A stretch of 64,000 bases of DNA from Gymnopilus junonius (taxonomy: Eukaryota > Basidiomycota > Agaricomycetes > Agaricales > Galerinaceae): positions 124,001-188,000 of the forward strand of contig JADNYJ010000018.1 in NCBI GenBank assembly GCA_015501075.1, read 5' to 3'. Below the pieces are notes generated by a model. The model saw only the letters and a program-made list of their open reading frames with translations. It was not told where the DNA came from and did not search any database. A program made the position numbers and the translations under genes. Shown piece by piece: positions 1 to 11,094 of this stretch (position 1 is the first letter of the stretch; each line of letters begins with the position of its first letter).

Positions 1-772
1 GCCCACGCTTTCCTTCTCTTTATCCCTATCTACACCATCATCACCCCCGTCTTCATCTTTATCACCACCGCTTTCTTCTTGGAAAGGACAGCCTGCAGGA
101 CCACTCCATTTCAAATCCAGCGTTGAACCATCGTAAGCCACAAATTCGGGATCCGAAGTAGCTTGTGGGTCGCATATCAAAGTGAGGTTTAGCGATTGTC
201 GCGTCAAGGAAGAATTAGAGGATGACGGATATTCTGCTCCGTGCAACTGTAAAATGAGATGTTTCGGTGCTAAATATGTGTCTCCGTCAGCATAAAAGAA
301 GATATCAGGGAAATGAAACCCACACAGGCTTGCAGAATAGGATGGGTTCAGGTTGTTATTCTGGGCCAGGGGAATGACAGCAACGACACGGTCGTTCTCA
401 TCTGGTTTTTGATTGATTTTCGAAAGACATGCCCTGGTTCCCGAGGGACACTGGAATTATATTAGCATCCTGTGCACACGGGCGTCGTATGCCAGTTTGC
501 GCTGGACAGACCTGGTCATGCTCAGGTATTCCTTCTTGCCGAGTTAGTTCTGCACATAGGTCAAATCTTAGGGAATCAATCATGGTGGTTGGCGGTAGTT
601 GGCGCGTTCTGTTAACGACATGTTCTCCAGCAAGTGACTGCAAGTCGAACTTCGTGTTGCCAATAGAAACACGGCAGTCAAACGGTGTATCTGCCGCAAT
701 CAGTAATGAAGAGTCGAAAAGAAGAAAGGAGAAAAGGAAAAGTATTTCATATGATGTCGACCGCAGAATCAT
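1..772 (-). CDS. ATG27: Atg27-like type I membrane protein (3' end outside window)
   Basis: Atg27 is a type I membrane protein that helps traffic Atg9 vesicles and cycles between Golgi, endosome and vacuole. The first ATG in frame is at 772 and is followed by a signal peptide (ILFLFSFLLFDSSLLIAA) and then FDCRVSIGNTKFDLQSLAG, the usual start of the mannose-6-phosphate-receptor-like lumenal domain. An intron at 451-511 joins EHDQ to CPSGTRACLS, which restores the Cys-Pro-x-Gly-Thr motif; a later stretch reads DENDRVVAVIPLAQ. The frame stays open to base 1, ending in an acidic Gly/Asp-rich linker, so the membrane anchor and tail lie beyond the left edge. The family call rests on the signal peptide, spacing and Cys motifs, recalled rather than searched. 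Confidence 0.78.
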
Positions 773-921
773 AGTCCCTGGAGCCTGAAGGTAGCAGAGC
801 AATTCAAGGTAACACGTACGGCAACTGCCTCGGGTATTTGTTCGTATTTGGCTATCGCGTCACTTCAGTACGCGACGCGTCAAGCACTCGAGTTGCTTTG
901 CTTGATCACCAATCATCAATA

Positions 922-2618
922 ATGTCCAGTCTTGAAGTCTTAATCCCCTACATATACCATGAGAAACAGCAGCAAGGGTCCATGCTCTGTGCTCAGCATG
1001 CTCTCAATTCTCTTCTTCGTAAGTCTTATCTTACTCATGATCGGAATCACAATTTACTATTCACTATAGAGGGGAATTATGTGAGTTAGTCTCCCAAAGA
1101 CAATTTCAAGCTCATTTTATGCACTGAGTACCCTTCCTAGTTTACCCCTCCCGATCTTTCTGATATTGCTAGAACTCTTGATGCCATGGAAGAAAGCTAC
1201 GACGATAGCAATACTGGGGAGTCTAGTATGAATATGGACGATACTGGTAGGTCTGAAGTCTATCTTTCGATAATCTATTGATTCGCTGTTGCCATACTAG
1301 GATTCTTCTCTGTTCAGGTTCTAGAGAATGCACTGAAAGTCTGGGGTCTAAAGTCATATGCTTTTTACCCTCCTCTTGAATCGGAATGATTAACACTGCT
1401 CACAGTCTTACCAGATGGCGCGGGGAAAGCATGCGTCCGTATCACGATCATCCACAGTACGTCTTGGTTCTCCTTGACTTAGATCTCATCCGATAGACTG
1501 CTACAGAACTCAATTAGCATTCATATTGAACCTTGAGCAACACTGGTTCACGCTCCGCCGATTTGGGGACGCAAATGCAAACATTGATTTGGACGATGGA
1601 AACGGGCATTGGTTCAATTTGAATTCCTTTCTTCCTTTCCCAGAGTGGGTCGGAAAACTCTATCTCGGAATGGTCCTACAGCAAGCAGAAACCGAAGGTC
1701 TGTATCAAACACACCATTCATTTTTCATTCACAAATGTCTATTCAGGTTACTCTGTCTTTGCTGTAACCCAAGCGGACGTGGAAGCACCTTTAGCGCTTC
1801 CACGCACAGAAGGAGACATAATTGCATCCACACTTCCAGAACCAGCTTCTGCTGCCGGTTTACGTGCCGAGGCCCATTTAACAAGGGGACGAACTCGCAG
1901 AGACTTGGAAGCGGGTGGTGTTACTATTGAAGATGACGATTATGAATTACAGGCTGCATTACAGGCCTCGCTTACGGGGCGGATTGCTCCATCTGGACGC
2001 ACTCGCCAAACTGCTGAAAATACTGTAGGCCTATCATCTGGATATGTGTCCGAATTGAGGAGCCCACTATTCGGGGAGTCGTCGAGGCCTGACACTCCAG
2101 GGCACGTGGACGAAGATCCTGTAGCGGCCAGCATGGAAAAGAACAGAGTTTTGCTTCAACGAATGAAGGAACAGCAGGAATTTGCGCAAAGAGAGATGTG
2201 GTCTGAGTCAGATCTTAGTCCAGAGGAACAAGCTGCTCTGGAGGTGCGACGGGAGCACCGACGAAAGCAAGAAGAAGAAGAAGAGGCCCAGCTCCGGAGA
2301 GCCATTGAAGAAAGCCAGACTTTTGCTACTCTTTCTGAGAAGCAGCGCCCTGGAAGGGGGTTTGAAGACCCTCAAATCAACGTGGAGTCATCGAGTGCGG
2401 TATACGATGACGGGGATGCGGAGCTACAAGCTGCACTCAAAGCCTCTCTTCAACATTTTCCATCCTCATCTACACAGCCTCAGCCCGTAAGGTCTGATGA
2501 AACGGATTCCGTTGTCTCTGACACGGCGAGCGCGAATGAAGAACCTGAGGACGTCGTTTCACCTATACCCAGCTTAGAAGAGATACGCCAACGTCGGCTG
2601 GCTCGTTTTGGTGTTTAA
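922..2618 (+). CDS. Ataxin-3-like Josephin deubiquitinase with UIMs
   Basis: A cysteine protease that removes ubiquitin, built like human ataxin-3. Exons 922-1018, 1070-1080, 1141-1246, 1301-1352, 1406-1456, 1507-1697 and 1747-2618 join in phase to 459 residues. The catalytic Cys is in QGSMLCAQHALNSLL, the catalytic His in EQHWFTLRRFG and the Asn in WFNLNSF. Downstream are three ubiquitin-interacting motifs: DDDYELQAALQASL, EEEAQLRRAIEES and DGDAELQAALKASL. No polyglutamine tract is present. Exon 2 is only 11 nt yet supplies most of QGNY, matching QGEY of human ataxin-3. The fourth intron has a weak GTCATA donor, chosen because it is the only one giving VWGLNLTRWRGE. It starts 149 bp from the divergent ATG27. 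Confidence 0.93.
1070..1080 (+). other. 11-nt microexon of the ataxin-3-like gene
   Basis: Bases agggggaattat-like segment at this position (11 nt, starting A, ending TAT) is flanked by AG on the left and GTGAGT on the right. With one base carried over from exon 1 it encodes Q-G-N-Y, completing the conserved LLQG(E/N)Y(F) segment of Josephin domains. Any frame that skips it loses phase with exon 3 (FTPPDLSDIARTLD). Confidence 0.85.
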
Positions 2619-2785
2619 CCTTGTAAATGACTAACATGAAATCATACATACGGTGCCATCTACCGCCCAATATTAAGAATGCTATCTTTTGCTGATGTCA
2701 AATGGTAATTTACATTGTAAGAGATTTCGAACAAGATTAAGTAGGTCGATGCCGCGTAATATACAGAAAAGGACAGATTCATCAG

Positions 2786-4836
2786 TTACATCCCAGGGTA
2801 AACAGAGGTTTCGGGTGCTGTAGGCATATAAGGATCAGTGGGATCGCTTTCGTCGCCTCGCCTCCTTCGTCGATGGGCGAACCGTAGATATCGAGAAAAG
2901 CGATTTGTGGAGGCCTGCCCTGGTGAATGGGGCATGTCATTGTCATCGTCATCGTCTGGATGACGAGAGAGCATGTGTTCTAAAGCAAGGAAATCTGACC
3001 GGAAAGTCACAACGTCGTTCAACTGGAATATTTATACCACCTACCATGACGGCATATTGGACAGGAGCTGGATAGCTCGAGCAACCAAGGGTCTACACAA
3101 GTCTGGTGGAAACAATGCTTGCCTTCACATGGCAAAACACGAATGTCGTCCCCCCCTTCAAAATCTACAATACAAATAGGACATGTTTCGCGGCCAATGG
3201 ATGCAGGAACTACGTCTTCTTGACCTCCTGGGCGAGAGGCAGGCCGTACAAGACCTTGTGAAGAGCCCTCACCGATGTCATCCAGTTGAGGTTGTATTCT
3301 GACTGAGGCACTACTAGGACTTAGAGAAATTGGACGCTGGAGAGATTCGGGGATTTTAGGAGATATTTCCGATTGAGATTTCTCTGTCCGTTGTACCACC
3401 TCCGGCATATCGCTACGCAAATTGACGAGAGGGCGTGCTTCGAGAATATCAGGAGGCATAGAAAGAGATTCATTTGGGAGGGGAATAGGGCTTAATTGAA
3501 TATTATGACCCTGGCTCCGACTTTCTAGATCTTTGTCTGTGGTATGTGGTGACAGGCCATGCTCTGGTGTTTGGCTACTCCCGAATTTAACAATGGGGAA
3601 AGTATCCAGAATTGCGCGGGTTAAACCTCTAGCACGACTTTGAGGAGGACCACCGTCTTCACCAATTCTAGCGCGTGGACCGTATCGCTCTGGATGCCGG
3701 ATAGCCCTGATTGCCTACGACCAGGTTGAGCATATGGTGAATGAATCCAACGAGTAACGTACTCCTGAAATGATAACAACACAAAATAGGGCGGAAACAC
3801 AACCCGTGATTGCGTAGAGGATTATCCTAGGCACTTATGAGGACCACTGACATTTAGAATTAGGAATGCCTACATGGCCAAGGCAGTATTTGGAGAACCC
3901 GGATTTGATGGGTTCGTGCCGCCTGCATCACTGGCAGGGTTCAGTGGGCCGCTACTATCTCCCGTAGCATTATAGGCCTGCAATTCAGCCAACAAGTATC
4001 CGGGTGATACTGGAGAGCTTCCGTTGATCAGCAACATGACATCATCAAAAGAGTCATTTAGCTGTTGGGAGTTATATGCAAATATACTTTTGTTTTGGGG
4101 GCTAAGTTGTCCAAATTGATATTCGATCAGGTGTGAACTAGTGCTGCTTTGGGTTGAGAAGATGTCGAATACTTGATCAAAAGACGAGGGGTCGGAATAG
4201 AATGGATTTATAATACAAGCCGCTGCAGATAAAGAGTAAAGCAACTGGAAGACAAGACCGCTGAACTACTTGAAAACATGCGAGAATAAGGTACGCACTG
4301 CAGATACGGCACCCTTGTCCCGAGCTAGTGTAAAGATGTCCACTTGTGTAGAAGCGTTTGTAGCGTTTCTGTCACATGAGATAAGAGCTATCCATGGAGT
4401 CAAAGCTGCAAAAATGTAGAGCGTGGTGAGAACTGGAAGTTTAAGTTCATGGTAAATAGCTCACTGGCTGGAGTGAGTTCGTTTGCCATATCCTCTGAAA
4501 AGTGGACAAGGACACCCTTGAAAGACAGTTAAACAAAAACAAAGCAATAGGAGAACAGATACCTTGCTAATACCATTGCTACCGTTTCCCGCCAGTTGGT
4601 ACGAGACATGCTCTGAATACGAGCTGGGACTCTGGAATCAAAATTGGAAGCCAGGTTATAAGGTGGTAGACCAACCCGTTTGAATACCATTGCATATGAA
4701 GATTTGAAATGTCGGTAAGATTGAGCCCACCAGCAACGGCAGCGCTAGTAGAGTTCGTGGGGAGGGCGGGAATGTAGCATCTGACGGGTAGACTGAGAGC
4801 AACGGCTAAGGCGATAGCAAGCAAACCAGATCGCAT
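2786..4836 (-). CDS. PA-TM-RING (RING-H2) E3 ubiquitin ligase
   Basis: A membrane-anchored ubiquitin ligase of the PA-TM-RING class, expected in endosome or vacuole membranes. ATG at 4836 opens with a signal peptide (MRSGLLAIALAVALSLPVRC); an upstream in-frame stretch lacks ATG. A protease-associated lumenal domain follows, with TPWIALISCDRNATNAS, and several N-glycosylation sequons. The membrane segment is IILYAITGCVSALFCVVIIS, then the family's AIRAIRHPERYGPRARIG. The RING-H2 reads CPICIVDF ... CFHQTCVDPWL ... CPICRHDFLALEHML. Checked exons are 2786-2994, 3045-3714, 3763-3826 and 3874 to about 4247; the 5' exons, toward 4836, are less certain. It converges on the deubiquitinase gene, with 167 bp between stops. 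Confidence 0.88.
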
Positions 4837-4996
4837 AGCAACAAGGGACGATACGAGAATCGAGGAGGTGAAGTATGAGAAAGAGACTCGATCCTCGCCC
4901 ACCAAGGGAGGGATAATGAAAGTAGACCGTGCTCAGGCTGGTCCGCGGTTTCCCCACGTGGGAGTTCTATTTTTGTCTAAATTACTAAATACATCA

Positions 4997-7473
4997 TCAT
5001 CCATTGCTTCCTCTTTTTAGACTCTGCATCATTTGCGCCAGAGATATTCTGTTCGATGTATTGGCTCCCTCGTTCTGGTGCATAGCTTCCGCATACCTTC
5101 GAAACGGTAAGATTTCTTCAGGCAACCTTTTGGACCGACTTACAATAACTTGTAACGAACAAGCTCCTGTTCCATCTCTTCGTTTTTGAGCCGTTGCTTT
5201 ACAAGTTCGTTCTGCGCATGTGTCAGATAATATAAATTCTGGCAGTGCCTATCACTAACCAAGACCTCAACGTGTTCCACGTCGAGTTGAGCAAGGCTGT
5301 TCTCAAGCGTTTTGCTGTGTTCGTGATTTAGTTATTGCTCACAAAGGAACCACATAAGAAACCACCCACACTTGATTTGACAATGCACGATTGCTATTCC
5401 TGAGTTCATCGATGAGCATTGCATTCTTGTTAGTTTCACGCTGACATCATCAGGTAAGTGAGCTTATTATAAGTGGTTGAGTATGCGGGAAAGGATACCA
5501 CAAGATCTTCGTATTCGTGTCTATAGCAATCCAGCATAAAAGGTGTGATCCGCAGAGACGTGGCCTCGGTTACAAACTCGTCTACTCGATATTTGGGAGT
5601 CTGGCCAAGTAGCCCATCCTCAGGTTCGACCTATTGCACCACCATGGTTATACTAAGCTATACCAAGCCGTAGAAAAGGACAGTCCGCATACCAGATAAC
5701 AGTCAAACAGTTTAGCGTTTAAAAATGAGAGAATCTCGTCGAACTTCAATGACAAGAGGACTTCTTCGTTCTTCTTCAGTAGCATAATGCTGAAGCCGAA
5801 AATCGCTTCGATACCATTTGCAAGGCAGTTGTCATAAATTCGAAAGACGATTTCGAGAGGAAACCTAGACATCCATAAGCATCAAGACTGACTCAACAAC
5901 TTGACGGGCAAGAATCTTGCCTATAGCTGAACAAAGTCAAGAACCACTGCGAGCAGAACATGCTGGACTTGACACCTTGGCGTAAAAAATGTACATGGAG
6001 TACAGGTAGGAGCTCTTCGACAAGGCGATCGAACTAAATCACAGGTAAGATTAAACGTATGCCTTGCTTAAATATGCCTACTTGAAACTAAGAAAATGTG
6101 GCATTACTTCACGGTACGCGACAGCACAACAGAACACTTACGAGGCGCATTTGCAGCTTAGGCATTTCAGGAAGAAAGTGCCCCTGCAAATCGTACACTG
6201 TCATCATTCTCACTAAAAGAGAAAAAGCTTCTTCGTCCGGCATCTGTAATGTGCTATGAATGGCATCCGGAACGACGATGCCGTACATTTACTTACATTT
6301 AAGAGGAGTATGGCTACGATAAAAGGGAGGCCCTGGCAGTAGCCAACTTGAGGGTCATATCTGGCCAGGGTATCTTCAGCAAGATGAAAGATCCCTGTTA
6401 GGGCATGATACTGGGGCTCACAGAGAGTAAGCTTTCAAGACATTGAAAAGATTTTCCTGGCCTATGCCTTGTCCGTCAGTAAAAAAATCGTGATGAGGAA
6501 ACGTTCTGGGAAGTAGTTAGCTATTGACTTAGGCAAAAATTGTGACGCAGACGTTTACCTCCCAAGGTCCCGTGTAATGGCCTTCTCGTGAGTGCTGGTC
6601 TCCTTTAACAGCCGTAAATATGTGGCTTCTAGTTCGGGGTCTTTCGAAGCGGCCCTAGAGCAAGAGGGTCTCAGAATAGAGAGTACTTAAGAATGAAGTG
6701 AGATACATATGCTGCCACATCATTCCTCGAAGGGCAGCAGGGATACCCTTTTGGATAGCATGCGCCAGTTCTTCGGGACGCTCTGAAGCGAAGCTGCGAT
6801 AGTCTCGAATTGGCGACTATTTTAGCAAAGCATGGGTGATATCTGAATAGCCATACCAGATATTACTGCCCCCCAAAAGTCTGAAGCAGAATGAATTAAA
6901 CACAGATGTCAAATTGTAAAACAGGAACTACTCACCCCAGTCGATAGCCTTCTCTCCATTATATTGGTCTCTGGAATCTTTCTCGTGTAGGCGGGCAAAC
7001 TCCTTCTGCAACTTGAGATGGCCGTCGACGCTTCCCCGAGATTTCGCTCCATTTTCTTGGATGTCGAGGCGATTGGTGAGCAACGAAACGGTTGGTGGTT
7101 CGTGAGCAGAGCGTATGGTGGTTGTAGACACTGTTCTACGATGCAATTTGGCGGAGGATAAATCAACACCAGTTGAACTGGTCGAGTTCGTCGATGCACT
7201 CCGTGGCCGGATAGTAGAGGCATCTTGAGAAGAAGACTCGGCTCCCGAGGTTATAACTGGTCGCGCCGTTAGGGCAATTGGTGAGAAGGAATCGTCATCT
7301 AATGCAATATCATTGAACTCGGAGATTGCAATAGATTCACGTTCTGACTTTTCAGTAGTAAGGCCAAAAGTATGATCGAGTTCGGGAGATCGCAGTGCCT
7401 CCAATGGGTCAGGCTCCTCGACTGCAGTCACGGCAGGAGGCAAGTTCAAAGTATTCAACTGACTTGAACTCAT
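4997..7473 (-). CDS. GYP5: TBC-domain Rab GTPase-activating protein, Gyp5-like
   Basis: A GTPase-activating protein for Rab GTPases of the exocytic or endocytic route. ATG at 7473 begins a Ser/Thr-rich disordered N-terminus. The helix LQKEFARLHEKDSRDQYNGE leads to the TBC domain: GIPAALRGMMWQHM carries the arginine finger and VGYCQGLPFIVAILLL the glutamine finger. Further on are FPLEIVFRIYDNCLANGIEA and FDEILSFLNAKLFDCY. The C-terminus is a coiled coil (NELVKQRLKNEEMEQELVRY), and the protein ends MMQSLKRGSNG at 4997. About ten short introns cut the TBC region, so only fragments appear in single frames. Gyp5 is preferred over other TBC proteins because of the N-terminal helix and C-terminal coiled coil; that assignment is inference. 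Confidence 0.82.
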
Positions 7474-7870
7474 CGCGTTTCAAGGGGCCGAGGTCATTGG
7501 ATGATGGTATTGCGTAACAAGGTAGCTGTAAACCTTGGTGAAGAAGTTTTAGAAGGCCTGCTCCTTGACAAATGACTTTATTCGACGAATCAAACTGCTA
7601 CAACAACCGTCGTTATTACTTCAATTATGTAATTACTAGTAGTTAGATCTCTGAAAAGTTACCCGACGTAAAAAAGACAAGATATCTGCAAATAGATAGA
7701 AGAGGGTATATAGTATGTCGACGCAAGGAAGTTGTCCAATAGAAGGAATACAGATGAAAGCAAGAGAAGAAGAGAGTGTAGGATTATCGTACAACATGCA
7801 AGCAACAAGGTCTGATGGTCATGAGGGATGGGAAACATTCAATAAGTTAATGAAACAAGAGCGCACGAAT
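7474..7870. other. Intergenic, GYP5-like to Yippee
   Basis: About 400 bp between two minus-strand genes. It must hold the GYP5-like promoter (right of 7473) and the Yippee 3' UTR. I see no supported coding sequence or RNA gene. Confidence 0.5.
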
Positions 7871-8700
7871 TCAAGAGCCATTGTCAGATCCCGAAGCTGA
7901 GCCAGAAGATATCCGCCTATTGAGATCGAAGTTGTTGGCAGAGTCAGGTTGAGAATAAAGATTCTCCAGCTCGAGGAGGAAATGCCCATCTTTCCAGGAT
8001 TCTGAGCTTTCATGGGCACGAACGATCTTCCAACCCAAATAGCAAGAGCACGTGGAACACGTTATTTCCTGCATAGTATGAGCTCCCGTGGCCATAAGCT
8101 GAACGCCTGACTTTGCTAGAACGATATTTTGTCTGTCGAAAAGTTAGATATCGTGATACAAAAAGTGAAAGAAAAAGCTAACGCTTCCGTGAATAGAGAC
8201 GCTTTGCCCGAGAAACCTCTGAAGGATCGTGAATCAGGAGGAATCTAAAGTAAAACATGACGGTGTGCTTTTGATAATAAGAAATTATTGGCACTAACCG
8301 CTGACTGAGGAAGGACAAAGTTCTGGGAAGTTATGCAAGTCGTACATTGCTTACAGGCGAGGGCGCGAGGTATTTTAGGAAGAGGACGAGAGATGCGTTT
8401 AGATTGTTGTGGAGGGGCTGGTAGTCTGCGAGGCACAGATGGGAGTCTGGGTGGAGAAGGAGTATTAGATGGCTGATCACTCAAGGCACTCGACATCGTC
8501 GATGGAACAAGAATGCGAGATGTGACAGTTGGCTGTGGCGGTGACCATGATTGTGCTAATCCGGCCCGGTGCTTATCTTCATATATGACCTCCACACCGT
8601 TTCTGCTCTGTACAGGATCCAGAGTCCTACTACCTGGGGAAGATGAATTGGTGGAAGCTTCCGTACTCATAGACCAGTCATCTGGTTCAATTGTGGACAT
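7871..8700 (-). CDS. Yippee/Mis18-fold zinc-binding protein
   Basis: A Yippee-like protein, a conserved zinc-binding fold linked in animals to ubiquitin ligase (CTLH/GID) and nuclear functions; its role in fungi is poorly defined. Exons 8299-8700, 8183-8244 and 7871-8132 join in phase to 241 residues. A Pro/Ser-rich N-terminus of about 110 residues precedes the domain. Zinc pairs are ACKQCTTC and ITCSTCSCYLGW, and the core includes FSGKASLFTEAQNIVLAKSG, GAHTMQEITC and AHESSESWKDGHFLLELENLY. The first ATG (8700) makes its coding region overlap the allantoinase start on the other strand by 116 nt; Met69 (8496) is a plausible alternative, giving 173 residues and keeping the whole domain. Confidence 0.87.
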
Positions 8701-10241
8701 TCAGCGATGTCTGAAGACACCGGAACAGCTTGGCTTGAGTCTAGATCAAGTGGAGTGGGTTCAAGCAGGGAAAAATGTGGTTTTGCCTGGTTTAGTCGAG
8801 TGAGCCACCCCGTATGCGCGAGCAACATCCAAATCTAATCGATTAAATAGTGCTCACGTCCATCTCAACGAACCAGGACGTACAGATTGGGAGGGGTTCC
8901 GGACGGGTACAAGGGCTGCCGCCTCAGGGGGCGTCACAACCTTGGTTGACATGCCACTGAATTCATTGCCACCTACCACAACTGTTCAAAATCTCGAGGC
9001 CAAACGAAAAGCAGCAAGAGGACAATGTTACACCGACGTTGCATTTTGGGGAGGAGTTATACCTGGGAATCAGGTATGTCATGTTCTGTTTCTTACCTGG
9101 ACAGTCTCAATTTCTGTATGTAAATTAGGATCATCTTAAACCATTAGTAAACGCGGGCGTCCGTGGTTTTAAGTGCTTTTTGGTAGAAAGCGGTGTTGAT
9201 GTATATCTACGATAATGCAAGTTTTACCCCAGGTTCTGACGACATTCTCATGGCAGGAATTTCCGCTCGTGGAGGAAGGTGATTTGGAGCTGGCGATGAA
9301 AGAACTAGAGGTTCGCCTTCCTTTACATTACACTGTGGCTTAAAACCATTTATCAGTGTTGTTTGTAGGACGCTTTCAGTGTCCTGTTATTCCATGCCGA
9401 GCTAGGAGATTTTCCATCAGACTTGAAGTCATCCGACCCTCGCGAATACTCCACCTTCCTGGAATCCCGCCCTCAGAGGCTAGAAACAGATGCCATCTCA
9501 TTTGTAATCAAGATGCTCACCGATCATCCAAAGTTGCGATGTCACATTGTTCATCTTTCAGCGGCGTCGGCTCTCCCCCTGATACGTGAAGCCAAATTAC
9601 TCGGGCTGTTACTCACTGTTGAGACCTGTTTTCATTACTTGTGTCTTGACGCTGAAGACATCCCGTCAGGCCATGCTGAATTCAAATGTTGTCCCCCAGT
9701 CCGCGAATCATCGAACAGAGATCAGCTTTGGGAGGCTTTGAAGCAAGGCTTGATTGATTGTGTTGTGTCTGACCACAGTCCTTGTGTGATCCCCCTTAAA
9801 AGACCAGAGGACGGGAACCTCATGGCAGCATGGGGAGGCATCAGTACGCTTGGTCTAGGTTTGAGTCTGTTGTGGACGGAAGGAAATAAAAGGAATGTTA
9901 GCCTTCTACAAATTATCGATTGGATGAGTGGTCAGACGGCGAACCACGCTGGACTGGGACACATCAAGGGTCAATTAAAAGTCGGATACGACGGTGATTT
10001 TGTATTATGGGATCCAGACATCGAATTCGAGGTAGGGCCTTCGGACTGTGGCATTTTCGGATTCAATGCTTATTTCTTGTGTAAGGTTTCCAGCGACCTG
10101 CTGAATTATAAGAACAAGATTTCTCCTTATGACGGGATGAGACTTCGAGGGAGGGTTGAACGTACGTACTTACGTGGCCGGATGGTTTTCGATTCTATCC
10201 AAGGCTTCAATGAAATATTTCCTGTTGGACAGCTGTTGTAG
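8585..10241 (+). CDS. DAL1: Allantoinase
   Basis: Hydrolyses allantoin to allantoate in purine catabolism, as a metal-dependent cyclic amidohydrolase. Exons 8585-8799, 8851-9073, 9129-9200, 9257-9310 and 9369-10241 join in phase to 478 residues. Metal ligands visible: HVHLNEPGR (HxH), [13 protein letters not shown] (carboxylated Lys), [18 protein letters not shown] and VVSDHSPC (Asp). The block [20 protein letters not shown] is typical of allantoinase and separates it from dihydroorotase. The ATG at 8585 is the only one in the first exon, so the start is firm although it lies inside the first exon of the divergent Yippee gene. Length is usual for the family. Confidence 0.94.
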
Positions 10242-11094
10242 CCTTCCAGATACTTATACTCTATAGGCAAAACCATTTTTGCGCAGAATATCTTATACCT
10301 AGAAGTACTATAATTCAGCGGGAGTTTGAAACGGCGCCTAAGAAAATTCACTAGAAAATCAACCAGTTGCTCTCTAAGCAGAAAATTTCGCAGTAATGTA
10401 CAACTTTTGTATATACACAAGGTTGACCAAGAATTTTGGACATAAGGTTAGTGTGGAAGACACAGGAGCATTTCCGGATCTCAAAGCTGAAGGAATGGCG
10501 AGATTGAAACGGTGGTCACGGAATGTCACGGTCGTTTTGGCAGGGCGCGGACAAGTTCTTCCGCATGAAAACGTCACGTCTTGTCACTTCTGCATTGCAT
10601 CTGCCCTCACGAAGTCAAATGTGCATGAATTTGTCCGTGGCTCAGGATTCTTTCTCGAACAAGTCTCCTCGACGCTTCTGTGATTTTTTGTTTTATTTGA
10701 CCAGAGGGATCTGGGCAGATCTTGCAAGAGATGCTGATACATCAGCTGATTTAATGTACTCAGTTCCGCCAATCGAGTGCCACTCTTCCTCTTCTGATCA
10801 AGAAACAAAGTACACAACATGGTAGGCAGCATGCTATAGTATTTATGTGAATTTTTGCAGAGGCCAAATGAGAGAGGAAGGTTTGCAAAAGTTGACGGTT
10901 TCAAACTCCCCATCATTTCAAACTCTCGATCAGCAATAGTAACACTAACTTGCCCAAGTGATTATAAATGAACCGATACGTAGTTATGTAGTGATATTTC
11001 TGGTGCATGTTGCAATTGTGTAACAGGTGCAATTTGGGAAATTGCATTATACATACCCTTGCTTTGCTGCTTCCAACAAAGTACCAAATGCGTC
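10242..11094. other. Intergenic, allantoinase to ABC1-like gene
   Basis: About 850 bp between two plus-strand genes. Open frames of up to about 110 codons exist on both strands, but none shows a recognisable domain or a splice partner. It should contain the allantoinase 3' UTR and the promoter of the ABC1-family gene. No RNA gene seen. Confidence 0.45.

Noticed and set aside
10396..10916. Overlapping open frames on both strands between allantoinase and the ABC1-like gene
   Set aside because: No motif, no splice partners and no coding-like composition; left as intergenic.
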